A stretch of 64,000 nt of DNA from DASXQK01 sp963724385 (lineage in GTDB: Bacteria; Pseudomonadota; Alphaproteobacteria; Dongiales; Dongiaceae): contig CAVRUJ010000001.1 of the NCBI GenBank assembly GCA_963724385.1, positions 2,294,001 through 2,358,000 on the forward strand. Direction: 5' to 3'. The notes below the pieces were generated by a model that saw only the letters and a program-made list of their open reading frames with translations, was not told the origin of the DNA and searched no databases. The position numbers and the translations under genes were made by a program. The stretch's first letter is position 1. The number at the start of each line of letters is the position of its first letter. Shown piece after piece: positions 39,201 to 50,447 of the stretch.

Positions 39201-42200
39201 CGCGGTCGCTGACCTGGGGATCCACGGCCGAGTAGTGACCGTCGGGCTGACCAGCCAAACACTGTCGGGCGGCAGCGTCGAGGTTCATGCCTTGGCTGAC
39301 GGCGGCGGTCGGACGCGGGCGTCGGCGAACCTCGATATCACCGGCAGCATGGGTGTCACGGTTGATGGCAACCTGGGCGTGACCGCCACTGCCAGCGGCA
39401 ACCGCCAGGCCGCCGCGAACGCGTTCGCCGATGTGTCAAGCTTTGACGGATTCATAGGCGCCAATATTGTGAACAGCGTCGACGTGGCAGCGCACGCGCA
39501 TGGAAGCGGCGGCGCGTCGGCCAGCGCCACGCTGTCCTTCCAAACCCGCCATGTCACAGTCGGCAACATGTCGGTGGTCGCTCACGCAACGAACACCGGG
39601 AGCGGCGGCGGTGCCTTCGCCAATGCGGTGGCGATCATCGCGGACCAATTCGGCATTTCGATAGCTCGCGACGTCACGGTCAACGCGCAGGCGCTGAACG
39701 CCGACGGGGCGGGCAATGCCACCGCTCTTGCCGATTTGCAACTTACGGTGCAGCAGAGCGGCGATGTGGTCGTGAGCGGCAATGTTGACGTCCAGGCATT
39801 TGCCAATGATCAGGCGAGTGGCGGCCGGACGAAGGCGAGCGCGAACGGGATAATCACTGCCAAGGCTGGAGACTTTGGGGGAAACATCCAGATCGGCACT
39901 GTCGATGGCCGTGGCACTTCGAGCGGCAATTTCCATGTCGACGCCACCGCCCTAAATGCGAGCGGCAAGGCGCAGGCCTTCGCCAATGCATCGCTCAACG
40001 CCGACCATTCGATCCGCATCACCGGCCATGCCGGTGTGTTCGCCGGCGCGTCCGACGCCGGCAACAAACTCGCTACCCACTCCGGGTCGGCGAATGCGGT
40101 AGCCTTGCTCCTCGCTAACGCCGGAATCGGCCTCGACGTGGGACCCGGCTCGGCGAACGATGCTGCCGTCGGCGTCGTGGCCTTGGCCCACGATTTGGGC
40201 GCGAATGGCGAAGCCGCCGCCGATGCAACGGCCACTCTCGAAGCCGCGCGATTGGTCAACATCCAGGGCGCCGTGGTGGTGGACGGCTTCGCCTTCGACA
40301 AGCATGGCGACACGGCGCTCGCCAACGCGATTCTGAAGATTGCAGGCTCTGCGATCAGCATCGGCCACGATTTGGTGACCTTCTCGTCGCTCAACGCCAA
40401 CGACACCCACGGCAACCACTTCATGTCGAACATCGGCGTTTTCGTCGGCGCCTTCGCAGTGGATCATGGGGCGGTCGGCAACGCGGTGGCGGACGCCTCG
40501 GCAGACATCCGAGCCAGTTTTGACGGCCTTGTTTTCGGCAATGTGACTGTCGGCGGGGCCGCCATTCTCTCCGCCTTGGCGAGCGACACGGGCGGCCACT
40601 CGGCCAGTGCTCAAGCCCATTTCCATGTCAACGGCGCCAACGTCACGTTCGACGGCGGGACCGTGGACATTGGAGGTGCATTCAACGACTTCATCGGCAT
40701 CTTCGAACGGGCTTCGGCGAATGCGGGCCATGACGGAACCGCCATTGCCAACGCCATTGCCACGATCCGGGCCAACAGCTCGTTGGTGATCACGGGCGAA
40801 GTCATCGACAGCGCCGTGGCGCTGAATCCCGTCGGCTTCGGGAGCGCGTTGGCGGACGCGAACCTGTCGCTGACGGCGGACAACGGCAATGCGAACATCG
40901 ACGGCTCGCTGCGAGTGGTTGCCCATGCCAGCGACGGGGGCGAGGGCGCAGCGATCGCCAATGCGTCCGCCGATATCACGGTTGCCGGCGCCAATAGGAC
41001 CATCGACATCGCAAGCGGTGCATCGGTGAGCGCTTCGGCATTCAACGTCCGCGGCCAGGACGGCCTGGCGGCTTCTGCCAATGCCCATCTGCGGTTCCAC
41101 GGCGCGAATAATATTAAAGTGCTTGATCATCTGACGGTGAACGCCTTCGCCGTCAACACCGGTTCCAGTACGCTCGCCAATGCCCATTTGGGCTCGGGCC
41201 ATGTCAATGCGCACGGATCGGTAAGCTTCGGCACCGCGGCGAAGAACGTCACATTGGGCGATGTCATGATCAACGTCGCGGCAGTGGATCTGGCGAGAAA
41301 CGGGTCTGGGGGAGCCACGGCCAGCGCCAACTTCGCGCCGAATCCGAGCATTACGCTGAATGTGGCAGGCCTCGATATTGAAGCCGAGGCCACCAGTGCG
41401 GGCGGTCACAACGCCTTCGCCAATGCGTATGCGGACATTCACGAAACCGGGATCGCGTCGATCCTTGATGGGGTTACGGTCAAGGCGACTGCCATCAACG
41501 GCTTGCCCCCAGGAAACTCCACCGAGCCGGGCAATGCCACGGCCAGTGCACATTTTATCCTTAGCCCCGCCACCAAGATCGAACTGGGCGACCTAACGGT
41601 GATGGCCAATGCCACCAACTACGAACATGGCAGTGTCCATGCTGTGGGAACTGCGAACCTCGATCCGGCTACCATGGATCTCGGCGATGTAACCATCGAC
41701 GTGGCGGCAAGAAACCTGGGAACCCATGGCATCAACGGAGCTGTAGCCAGCGCGGTCTTCTCGCCAACCGTGACCAACAGTCTAACTCTGACTGCGTTGG
41801 ATGTTGAGGCTGACGCTACTAGTGCGGGCGGTCACAACGCCTTCGCCAACGCCTTCGCAAGTATCGATGAGCATCAGGCGACCGTTTCAATTCCCCACGA
41901 CGTGACCGTCACAGCGGTGGCGCATAACGGCGTTAAGCCTGGAAACTCGACGCTGATTGCAGGCGCGACGGCGGATGCGCAGCTGATCATCGCCGGCGCA
42001 CCGGACCACATCGTGCTGGGCAACCTGACGGTCATCGCCGACGCCACCAATTGGGAGCATGGCAACGCCGTTGCGAACGGCAGCATTACATTTGATGTGC
42101 CGTTGACGGTGGCACTGGGCGACGTGGTGCTGGACGTTGCCGCGCGCAACCTGGGCATTGGCACCATCGGTGGTGCCAAGGCCAGCGCCGTGTTCTCGCA

Positions 42201-45200
42201 GGGAACGATCCCCCATCTAAGCGTGACGGGGCTCGACATCGAAGCCGAAGCCGCCAGCCATGGCGGTCACGGCGCCCTCGCTAATGCGGTTGCCAACATG
42301 GCCGACAGCAATATCTCGATCTTGCATGACGTGACCGTCAGGGCCAATGCGTTCAACGGCGACGGGGCGAACGATGCGATCGCGCTGGCCGATCTTGATC
42401 TCACAGTCACGGCTGGTGCGCTTACGCTGGGGAGCGGCGTGCACGTCGCGGCGATTGCCAGCGACGCCGGCAACGGCATTGCCGAGGCGAACGCCAATGT
42501 GGGCCTGTTCGCCGGTGCCCACGAGGTCAACGTCACGAACGGCATCTTCGTGGGCGCCTGGGCCAACGATGTCGGAGGCAACACGGCCTCGGCCAATGCG
42601 ATCCTCAATGTCCGTGGCAATGAAGTGACGATTGGCCAGGAGCTCATCACCTTCGGCAGCGCCAATGCCCAGAGCAGCACACATGCCAATATCGGCCTGT
42701 TCGTGGGGGCTTTCGCGAACGACGGGCTCGCGAACGGCAAAGCCAGGAGCAAGGCCTCGGCCAATATTTTCGCGAGTACCGAGGAAGGGTTCGGCAATGT
42801 AACCATCGGCGCCGCTGCGATCGTCTCGGCATCGGCGATTGCGGCGACGGGCTCGGCCAATGCCCAGGCGCAGCTGCATGTGAACGGCGCCGATGTCACT
42901 TTCGACGGCGGGACGGATCGCATCAACAGCAACATATTCCCCACGAGTTACGTGGGGGTGAAGGTGGTCGCGGTTGCCAGCGACCATAGCGATGGGCTCG
43001 CCCACGCCGTGGCATCGGCCGATATCTTCGCGGCCGATTCGCTGACGATCGCGCGCAGGGTCCTCGACACGGCGAATGCGCAGAATCCGGCAGGGAGCGG
43101 AAACGCCATCGCTCATGCGAATCTGGCCCTGACCGCGTTGACCGGCGACATCACCGTCTCGGGCAGTGTCGATGTCGATGCCCGCGCCTTCGAGGGGAAT
43201 GGTGAAGGGGGGGTCGCGTCCGCCCTAGCCGACGCGTCCCTCAATGCCGCTGGGCGTGTGGACGTGTCGGATGGGCTTTATGTCACTGCCGATGCTCACG
43301 GAGCTGCAGGCCTGAACTCGGTCGTGGCGAAGGCAGTGGCTACGTTGCGGGGTTCTTCGATTCAGGTCGGCTACGCTTCGGTGAACGCCTCTGCCAGCGC
43401 CGTCACTGCACGCAACGTAGCGGCCTTGGCGAGCCTCGACGAGTTCGGCATCAGGCGATGTCTTTTTCTTCAGCGGCTTTGGCGTTCACGCGACGGCGAC
43501 GGCATTCGATCCGATTTCCGTGACTGCCACTGCCGTAGCCGACGTGAAAGCTGGGGGAAATTTCACCGATCTCTTCGGCGATATCGATGTCACCGCCTTC
43601 GCTTCGACCCACGCCACGCACGATGGTCGGGCGAGTACCGTGAAAGCGAACGCGCAGCTTGCCATTGCTGCGAACGACGGCGCCAGCTTTGGAACCGCAT
43701 GCTCCTTCTCGGGCGCGCAACACGTCTTCGGCGGCGACATCACCGTCACCGCAGACGAGCTATCGAACGGGGCAAGAAACGGCTCCGCGATCGCCAACGC
43801 GAAACTGCAGGCCAGCACCGTGGACGGGACCCACGGGGGCGGACTGCTGGTCTACGGAAACGTGCTCGTGGAAGCCAATGCCGAGGGCGGTACCGGTGCC
43901 GGGAGCGTCAAGGCGATCGCCGAAATGCAGGCCAATGCCTTCCTGGGCGAATCATTTGCCGGCAATATAAACGTGCTAGGCAACGCCCTGAACTCGGGCG
44001 ATGGCAGCGTCGCGGCGGTAAGCCAGTTGAAGCTGCTTGCCGGTCATGTCCAGCTGGGCGATGTGCTGGCCAACCACAATATCGGCGGCAATGTGGTCGT
44101 CGATGGAACGGCGATCGGCCAGGACGGCGTGCAAAACGCAATCGCGGTCGCAAGTTTCCTGGCGAACGCAACCAGGGGAGCGCTGGATATCGCCGGCGGC
44201 GTGACGATGCACGCCCTGGCGGACGACCCCGGGACCGGCGCCGCGTTGGCCTTGGCCAGCGCGCATATGTCTGCCAACGGCTCCATTGCCGTCGATGGCA
44301 ACATCGATGTGGTTGCCGAGCTTCTGGGCAACGGTCTGGAAGCCGGCAATACCAACTTGGGCTTCCTGGGCGTGAACACGGACCCCAGATTGGGATGGGC
44401 AAGCGCGGTCGTCCAGATTCGCTCACTAGGTAGCGGCGTGACGCTCAACGGCGTCACCGTCGAGGCCGATGCCGATCTGACCGGAATCGGCACGGCGTTT
44501 GCGAAGAGCGAGGGCTCCCCTCTGTTCGGCGCCAACGCGGAGCTGCGGATCGAAGCGTCCAGTGGGGACGTTCTCGGTCGCAAAGCCTGTCAAGGTATCG
44601 GCGGAGGCGAACGTTGCCGCAAATGAGGCCGTGGTCGACGCGATCGCTGACTTGACAATCGAGGCCACCGGGGACGTGACCCTTCCTGGGGCGATCGTAC
44701 TGGCGGACGCCGTCGGGTCCGGACATGCGAACTATGCCAACGCGCTGGCAGTCGTGCAGCTTTCCGCGGACGGGGATGTCGATGTCTCGCACAGCGGACT
44801 GTTCGCGCAAGCCAACGCCAACGCGCCGTTGGCGTCCAGCTACGACACAGCCGACGCGATCATCAATGTCTTCGCTGGCCACGACGTGTTCGTCGCCGGC
44901 AATGTGGACGCGATCGCCGTCTCCCTCAGCAACCATTCGGGCAACTTCGCCAACGCTCTCATTAATATCGAGGCAGGCGCGTCCGGCTCGGGCAGCTTGA
45001 CGATGATCATCAGCAACATCGAGGCGCTGGCGCTCGCCGATCCCATGAACGACCACGCCTTGGCAGGCGTCACCCTGAACGCCGAGGATAACATCCTCGT
45101 CGTTGGCGAGGATCCCATCGCCGACGCCTTCGCGGGGACTGTCGGCGCCTTCCTGCAGACGCATTTCACGACCAATTTGAAGCATTCCGGCGCTTCAAGC

Positions 45201-45461
45201 TCCGTGGCCAGTGCCTTCATCCACATAAGGAGCGTCGACGGCACTATCACATTCGTGCCGTTGAACAACGACCAGGAGGGTGCGCTGCGAGCCCTCGCGT
45301 CAGACCAGCCGAACACCAACTCCGGCAGCCTGACGGCGATCAAGCTCCTGATCAACGACCTCGACTGCGGCGTGCTGGGCTCGGCCGGCACTCCGCAAGG
45401 ACAGGGCGAAGCTTGCGCCAAGACAGCCTTCGACATCGGGGAGGCCGACACGGGGCCATAG
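36223..45461 (+). CDS. Giant filamentous-haemagglutinin-type exoprotein (TpsA), two apparent frameshifts
   Basis: About 3,078 residues after two +1 corrections. An extended signal peptide (hydrophobic LMVLFSGAVLFGGGGMALAG after a basic stretch) precedes a two-partner-secretion domain (about 50-300) with QPGSSALAINRVVGG and NANGRVFILNSAGITF. The rest is beta-helix-type repeat sequence rich in Ala, Asn, Gly, Asp and Val, with recurring ANA and AxVxANA patterns. The frame breaks at 43444/43445 (extra T after GACGAG) and near 44571-44573 (GTTC where GTC would continue). On each side the same composition continues, to a TAG at 45459-45461. There is no TpsB gene in the window, nor a C-terminal toxin or LPXTG-like anchor. 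Probable adhesin. Confidence 0.85.
40321..40990 (+). repeat. Exoprotein segmental duplication, copy A
   Basis: Encodes an ANAIL..GSAISIGHDLVTF start, a GVFVGAFA segment, and HVNGANVTFDGGT, ending ALADANLSLTA and a DGGEG region. Each block recurs in the same order at 42595-43245 with diverged sequence (for example IGQELITF, GLFVGAFA, HVNGADVTFDGGT). About 2.27 kb separates the copies. Confidence 0.7.
41257..42420 (+). repeat. Three tandem 142-145-residue repeats in the exoprotein
   Basis: Units start at 41257, 41683 and 42118 (periods 426 and 435 bases). Each starts with GDV plus a VAA segment, then a LDIEAEA-type block followed by GGHNAFANA-like sequence, then DVTVxAxA. The third unit diverges after about 300 bases. 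The periodicity is protein-level and in frame. Confidence 0.75.
42595..43245 (+). repeat. Exoprotein segmental duplication, copy B
   Basis: Second copy of the 40321-40990 segment, in the same order but diverged, containing the shared HVNGADVTFDGGT anchor at about 42876. It ends just upstream of the first frameshift. Confidence 0.68.
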
Positions 45462-45560
45462 CTCGGCCTCGCTTCCCGATCACGGCGGCGTTTGGCCTGC
45501 GAGCAGGGAGGCTTTACCCGCGCCGGCCGGGCCCTTAGGCTCTCCTGCGAGGAGGCCGCC

Positions 45561-46988
45561 ATGCCGTTCCAGGAATACGAATCCTACGACATGCTGGGGC
45601 TCGCCCAGCTGATCCGCGAACGCGCCGTCAGCGCGGGCGAAGTCCTGAGCGCGGCCCTCGACCGGATCGAGCGCCTGAACCCGCGTTTCAACGCCGTCAC
45701 CTTCGTGCTGGAGGATCTGGCGCGGCGCCAGATCGCGGGCGGACTTCCCGCAGGCCCGCTGTCGGGTGTGCCCTACCTGATGAAGGACCTGTATCAACTT
45801 TACGCCGGCGCGCCGGTCTCCAACGGCAGCCGCCTGTTCGACGGCTTCATCGCCGATCACGACAGCACGCTGGTCGAACGACTGAAGGCGGCCGGCATCG
45901 TCATCGTCGGGCGCAGCAACACGCCCGAGTTCGGCCTCAACGCGACGACGGAGCCGTTGCGCTTCGGCCCGACGCGCAATCCCTGGAAACCGAGCCACAG
46001 CGCCGGCGGGTCGAGCGGGGGTGCGTCCGCGGCAGTCGCCGCGGGCATGGTGCCGGCCGCTCATGCCACCGACGGCGGCGGCTCCATCCGCATTCCCGCC
46101 TCGCATTGCGGCCTGTTCGGGTTGAAGCCGACGCGCGGGCGCAATCCCGCCGGTCCCGATGTAGGCGAAGGCTGGAGCGGGCTCGCCGCCGGCCATGCCG
46201 TGACCCGCAGCGTCCGGGACAGCGCGGCCTTGTTGGACGCCACCAGCGGGCCGGCGCCCGGCGATCCCTATTGGGCGCCGCCGCGCCGACGCCCCTTCAT
46301 CGAGGAAGTGGGCGCCGATCCGGGAAAGCTCCGCATCGCCCTCAACGTCGAGCATCTCGCCGGCGGCAGGGTCTCGCCCGAGACCCGCGACGCGGCCGAG
46401 GAAGCGGCCAGGCTTCTGGAGGGGCTCGGCCATCACGTCGAGCAGGCCGCGCCGACGATCGACGCCGAGGCGGCGATGAGGGCGATTCGGACCATCATCG
46501 CCGCCAATCTCGCCGCCGGCATCGGCTATCGCCTGGCAAGCCTGGGCCGCAAGAAACTCGGCCCCGGCGATGTGGAGAACGTCACCGCGCTATGGGCGGA
46601 GGAGGGGCGGCGGCTTGCTGCCGCCGATTACGCCGCGGCCATCACGACGGTCCACGGAATCGGGCGCCGGTTCGGCGCCTTCTTCCAGCGCTACGACGTG
46701 CTGCTGTCGCCGGTGGTCGCGGGCCCGCCCGTGCCGCTCGGCACCTTCGACATGATCGGCAAGGACCTGGACGCCTATTTCAACAAGCTTTTCGACTATG
46801 TGTGCTTCACCGGGCAGTTCAACTTCAGCGGCGGGCCAGCCGCCTCGGTGCCGTTCCACTGGACAAGCGAGGGGCTGCCCGTGGGCGTGCAGATCGGCGC
46901 GGATCTGGGCAATGAGGCCCTGCTGTTCCGGCTGGCGAGCCAGATCGAAGCGGCCCGGCCCTGGAGCGACAAGCGTCCGGCGATGTGA
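45561..46988 (+). CDS. Amidase-signature family amidase
   Basis: 475 residues of the amidase-signature superfamily. Catalytic Ser-cisSer-Lys triad: Lys75 in PYLMKDLY, cis-Ser in [13 protein letters not shown] (about 151) and nucleophile Ser175 in [11 protein letters not shown]. No GatB/GatC neighbours, so it is not the tRNA amidotransferase GatA; likely a general amide hydrolase. ATG at 45561 follows GGAGG. The D,D-carboxypeptidase starts 21 bases after the stop. Confidence 0.87.
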   Translation: MPFQEYESYDMLGLAQLIRERAVSAGEVLSAALDRIERLNPRFNAVTFVLEDLARRQIAGGLPAGPLSGVPYLMKDLYQLYAGAPVSNGSRLFDGFIADHDSTLVERLKAAGIVIVGRSNTPEFGLNATTEPLRFGPTRNPWKPSHSAGGSSGGASAAVAAGMVPAAHATDGGGSIRIPASHCGLFGLKPTRGRNPAGPDVGEGWSGLAAGHAVTRSVRDSAALLDATSGPAPGDPYWAPPRRRPFIEEVGADPGKLRIALNVEHLAGGRVSPETRDAAEEAARLLEGLGHHVEQAAPTIDAEAAMRAIRTIIAANLAAGIGYRLASLGRKKLGPGDVENVTALWAEEGRRLAAADYAAAITTVHGIGRRFGAFFQRYDVLLSPVVAGPPVPLGTFDMIGKDLDAYFNKLFDYVCFTGQFNFSGGPAASVPFHWTSEGLPVGVQIGADLGNEALLFRLASQIEAARPWSDKRPAM

Positions 46989-47009
46989 GGGCGCTCGCGC
47001 CGAGGCGAC

Positions 47010-48224
47010 ATGAGCCTGGCTCGCCAACTTGAACGCGTTGCGGTTCTTTGCTTCCTGGGCCTCCTCGCGGTAGCGACGCCCGCGGCGGCGGGCCCGGCCA
47101 CGATCGTGGTCGATGCGGCGACCGGCGCTGTGCTGGCTTCGGCGCAGCCGACGGCTCTGTGGCGGCCTGCCTCCCTGACCAAGCTCATGTCGCTTTACGT
47201 GGTGTTCCAGGAGACCGCGGCCGGCCGGCTCAGCCTGGACGAGAAGCTGACCGTTTCGCCCTATGCGGCTTCGATGCCGCCATCCTCGATCGGCCTGGCA
47301 CCAGGCGAGCATCTGACCGTACGCCAGGCGATCCTGGCGACTATCACGCGCTCGGCCAATGATGCGGTGGTGGCGCTCGCCCAGCGGGTCGCTGGCGACG
47401 AGACCGCCTTCGCGGCCCGCATGACCGAGACGGCCAAGACGCTCGGCATGACGGGCAGCGTTTTTCGCAACGCCAGCGGGCTTCCCGATCCGGAACAAAC
47501 GACGACGGCGCGGGACATGGCCGTGCTGGCGCTCGCCCTCATCCGCGATTTCCCCCAGTTCTATGCCTTCTTCGATGCGCGCGACGTCGTCTTTCGCGGC
47601 GGTACGCTACCCACCATCAATGCGATTCTGGATATCTATCCCGGCGCCGACGGACTCAAGACCGGCTTCACTTGCGGCTCCGGCTACAACCTGGTCGCCT
47701 CGGCGGTACGCGGGGAAAGACGGATCATCGCGGTGATCCTAGGCGGGCTCACCAGCGGCCAGCGCTTCCACGAGGCGACGGACCTTCTCGATGCCGGCTT
47801 CGCGGCGCCCGTCGCGCCCGAGGAAGACCCCCTGACCATAGCCCAGATGATGAAAGTGCCCCCGACAGCGCCGCCCCAGCAGCTCTCGGCCGAAGACTGC
47901 ATGCCGGGTTGGTCGCTTACGCCCAAAGGCGTGGTTGCCGGGCGCCTGCCGGGCTGGGGAATTCTCCTCGGAGGGTTCCGGACATCGGCGCCCACCCGCA
48001 CGTTGCTGGAGAGCAGCCTGAGGGCTCTACCCCAGAACCTGCGCCGCGGCCATGCCGACGTGTTCACGCGCCAGATGGAAGGGACCCAGGTCTATCGCGC
48101 CGCCATCATCGGCCTGACCGCAGCTCAAGCCGCTGCCGCCTGCCAGGCACTGACCGAAGGTGCGAGGTATTGCCGCGTCCTTCCCCCGGCCGTGCTCAAC
48201 AATCCGCGGGCCACCTGGTACTGA
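47010..48224 (+). CDS. D-alanyl-D-alanine carboxypeptidase with SPOR-like C-terminus
   Basis: 404-residue penicillin-binding protein of the DacA/DacC type that trims the terminal D-Ala from peptidoglycan stem peptides. Signal peptide (VLCFLGLLAVATPAAAG). Active-site motifs: SxxK at Ser55-Lys58 (ASLTKLM), SxN at Ser114-Asn116 (RSANDA), KTG at 216-218. The C-terminal 75 residues (GGFRTSAPTRTLLESSLRAL, then ARYCRVLPP) resemble a SPOR peptidoglycan-binding domain rather than the usual membrane anchor. Follows the amidase by 21 bases. Confidence 0.9.
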   Translation: MSLARQLERVAVLCFLGLLAVATPAAAGPATIVVDAATGAVLASAQPTALWRPASLTKLMSLYVVFQETAAGRLSLDEKLTVSPYAASMPPSSIGLAPGEHLTVRQAILATITRSANDAVVALAQRVAGDETAFAARMTETAKTLGMTGSVFRNASGLPDPEQTTTARDMAVLALALIRDFPQFYAFFDARDVVFRGGTLPTINAILDIYPGADGLKTGFTCGSGYNLVASAVRGERRIIAVILGGLTSGQRFHEATDLLDAGFAAPVAPEEDPLTIAQMMKVPPTAPPQQLSAEDCMPGWSLTPKGVVAGRLPGWGILLGGFRTSAPTRTLLESSLRALPQNLRRGHADVFTRQMEGTQVYRAAIIGLTAAQAAAACQALTEGARYCRVLPPAVLNNPRATWY

Positions 48225-48305
48225 ATTGGTCGGGGGGCCCGTGTTGTGCGGCGACGACGGCAATGGCACTCTCGCCGCGCAACGGTGACGTCGAGGGAGC
48301 AGGGG

Positions 48306-49022
48306 ATGCGGATTCTGGTTTTCCAGCATGTGGACGTGGAGCATCCCGCGATCTTCCGCGATTTCTTGGCGGAGGATGGCGTTGCCTGGGATGCCATCGA
48401 GCTGGATCGGGGCGAAGCGATCCCTTCTCTCACGGGCTACGACCAGCTTTGGGCCATGGGCGGACCCATGGACGTATGGGAGGAAGAACAGCACCCCTGG
48501 CTCGCCGCCGAAAAGCATGCGATCCGGGAAGCGGTGCTCGAGCGCGGCATGCCCTATCTCGGGGTCTGCCTTGGTCACCAACTGTTGGGTGCCGCGCTCG
48601 GCGGCGAGGTGGGCAAGGCGCCTCAGGCCGAAGTCGGCGTGCTCGATGTGGAACTGACGGAAGCAGGGCGCAGCGACCCGCTGTTCGAAGGCATCGCCGA
48701 TCGCTTCAAGGCCTTGCAATGGCACGGCGCTGAGGTCAGGCATGCGCCTGCGGGCGCGGCTGTCCTGGCGCGCTCGCCGCTTTGCGCTGTCCAGGCCATG
48801 CGCGTCGGGCGCCGCGCCTATGGCATGCAATATCACTGCGAGATCCAGCCCAACACGGTCGGCGATTGGGCGGTGATCCCCGCCTATGCCTGCGCGCTCG
48901 ATGCCACCTTGGGTGAGGGCTCCATGCCGCGGCTCGACGCCGCCGCCAAGGCGGAGATGCCGGCCTTCAACCGCGATGCCCGCCGGCTTTACCGCAACTT
49001 CATGGCCCTGGCAAAAAGCTAG
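48306..49022 (+). CDS. Class I glutamine amidotransferase-like protein
   Basis: 238 residues, GuaA-type glutaminase fold without a synthetase domain. Nucleophile Cys88 in YLGVCLGHQLLG, with His in MQYHCEI and the nearby Glu for the triad. An N-terminal WAMGGPMDVWEE segment is typical of stand-alone YfeJ/GMP-synthase-like amidotransferases whose acceptor is unknown. ATG at 48306. Its stop overlaps that of the convergent CoA-binding gene by 4 bases. Confidence 0.85.
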   Translation: MRILVFQHVDVEHPAIFRDFLAEDGVAWDAIELDRGEAIPSLTGYDQLWAMGGPMDVWEEEQHPWLAAEKHAIREAVLERGMPYLGVCLGHQLLGAALGGEVGKAPQAEVGVLDVELTEAGRSDPLFEGIADRFKALQWHGAEVRHAPAGAAVLARSPLCAVQAMRVGRRAYGMQYHCEIQPNTVGDWAVIPAYACALDATLGEGSMPRLDAAAKAEMPAFNRDARRLYRNFMALAKS

Positions 49023-49462
49023 AGGTGCGGATCGGCGCTGCCGAACAGGCGCGGGATCTCGATTGCCGGGCAGCGGTTCATGATCACGGTGAGGCCGGCC
49101 GCCTTGGCGCGAGCGGCCGCATCCTGGTCGATCAGGCCAAGCTGCATCCAGACGGCCCTTGCGCCAACCGCGATCGCTTCGTCGGTCGTGCGGCCAAGGG
49201 CGGCCTGAGCGCGGAAGACGTCGACCATGTCGATCTTGCCGGGAATATCGGCGAGGCGCGCGTAGACCTTTTCGCCCAGTAGCGTCTTGCCTGCTTGCCC
49301 TGGATTGACCGGGATCACGCGATAGCCGCGGCTCTGAAGAAACCGCATCACGCCGTTGGAAGGGCGCTCGGGCTTGAGGCTCGCGCCCGGCATGGCAATC
49401 ACCTGCATGCTTGAAAGCAGTGCGCGCAGCAAGGCGTCCGAGTAATGCAAGCTGTGCGGCAA
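49019..49462 (-). CDS. CoA-binding domain protein (YccU-like)
   Basis: 147 residues of a single Rossmann-type CoA-binding domain: IAMPGASLKPERPSNGVMRFLQSRGYRVIPVNP split over a GAS-type loop, then DMVDVFRA and AVWMQLGL. Family role is poorly defined. TTG at 49462 is the most likely start since it lies 8 bases after the upstream gene's stop and gives the usual N-terminus; the frame is open to 49513. Follows the hydratase-like gene on the same strand. Confidence 0.8.
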   Translation of the reverse strand: MPHSLHYSDALLRALLSSMQVIAMPGASLKPERPSNGVMRFLQSRGYRVIPVNPGQAGKTLLGEKVYARLADIPGKIDMVDVFRAQAALGRTTDEAIAVGARAVWMQLGLIDQDAAARAKAAGLTVIMNRCPAIEIPRLFGSADPHL

Positions 49463-49469
49463 ACCGGAT

Positions 49470-50282
49470 TCAGCAGCCGCGCCAGGTCGGGGAGCGCCTC
49501 TCCAAGAAGGCATCGATGCCTTCGGCCGCGTCGGCCGCCAGCATGTTGCGGGTCATGACCTCGCTGGCATAGGCGTAGGCGCTCGCGAGATCCATTTCGG
49601 CCTGGCGATAGAAGGCTTCCTTGCCGATCTTGAGGGTGAGGGGCGATTTGGCGGCGATCTGGCGGGCAAGGGCCATCGCTTCCGCCTCCAGGGACGCAGC
49701 CGGCACGACGCGATTGACCAGGCCGATCTCGCGCGCCCGCGCGGCTGGCACCATGTCGCCGGTGAGCAGCATTTCCATGGCCGCCTTGGCAGGGACGGCG
49801 CGGGACAGAGCCACCATGGGCGTCGAACAGAAGAGGCCGATATTGACCCCCGGCGTGGCGAAGCGTGCGTCCTGCGACGCGACGACGAGATCGCAGCTTG
49901 CCGCCAACTGGCAGCCGGCGGCCGTCGCCACGCCATGGACCCGCGCGATCACGGGCTGCGGCAGGCGGACGATCGCCTGCATCAGCTCGCTGCAGCGCGC
50001 GAATACGGCCTGGTAGCTTTCGCGCTGCGGGCGGCTGCGCAGCTCTTTCAGGTCATGACCGGCACAGAAGGCGGGGCCTGCGCCGGCAAGGATCACGACC
50101 TTGACCGACCCGTCGTTCGCGATATCGCCGAGCGCGGACAGCAGTGCTCCCATCAGATCCATGGAAAGGGCATTGCGCTGAGCGGGCCGGTTGAGCGTCA
50201 GGACGGCGACGTTGTCCTGGTCCCGCCGCAGGAGCTGGCTCGGCTGTTCGCTCTGCGTTTTCGCTGCCAGGTCATTGGCCAT
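49470..50282 (-). CDS. Enoyl-CoA hydratase/isomerase paralogue (ECHDC3-like)
   Basis: 270-residue crotonase-fold protein. The CoA oxyanion segment FCAGHDLKEL is present, but both catalytic glutamates of true hydratases are missing: GCQLA stands where GCELA would be, and PGVNIGLFCS where the second Glu lies. This pattern matches the ECHDC3 group, so hydratase activity is doubtful. ATG at 50282. The upstream region holds a perfect inverted repeat (50330-50343). Confidence 0.85.
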   Translation of the reverse strand: MANDLAAKTQSEQPSQLLRRDQDNVAVLTLNRPAQRNALSMDLMGALLSALGDIANDGSVKVVILAGAGPAFCAGHDLKELRSRPQRESYQAVFARCSELMQAIVRLPQPVIARVHGVATAAGCQLAASCDLVVASQDARFATPGVNIGLFCSTPMVALSRAVPAKAAMEMLLTGDMVPAARAREIGLVNRVVPAASLEAEAMALARQIAAKSPLTLKIGKEAFYRQAEMDLASAYAYASEVMTRNMLAADAAEGIDAFLERRSPTWRGC

Positions 50283-50329
50283 GGTTTCAATCTCGCCTGT
50301 GCCACGGGGGTTGGCAACTGTCGCTATGT

Positions 50330-50343
50330 GGTATTATGATACC
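50330..50343. promoter_or_regulatory. Inverted repeat upstream of the ECHDC3-like gene
   Basis: GGTAT-TATG-ATACC, a perfect 5-bp inverted repeat 47 bases before the start of the leftward gene and in the shared region with rplM. Candidate operator; regulator unknown. Confidence 0.3.
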
Positions 50344-50379
50344 GCATCTATAACTATAAGCGCGGCCGCGATAATCTCA

Positions 50380-50407
50380 TTGACGCGGCGCCGAATATGG
50401 CCATACT
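50380..50407 (+). promoter_or_regulatory. Candidate promoter for rplM-rpsI
   Basis: TTGACG (50380-50385), 16-base spacer, CATACT (50402-50407), ending 40 bases before the rplM start. Pattern match to a housekeeping promoter. Confidence 0.45.
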
Positions 50408-50447
50408 CCGCGCCCGACCCAACCGACCGGCAAAGCCAGAATACCCC

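Noticed and set aside
41257..42420. CRISPR-like repeat array
   Set aside because: The repeats are 426-435 bases long, diverged, in frame and protein-coding; no short identical repeats with unique spacers were seen in the window.
42900..44433. Natural end of the exoprotein in its first frame at 44433
   Set aside because: After 43444 that frame becomes Arg-rich and non-repetitive, while the +1 frame continues the Ala/Asn/Gly repeat pattern; the end belongs to 45461.
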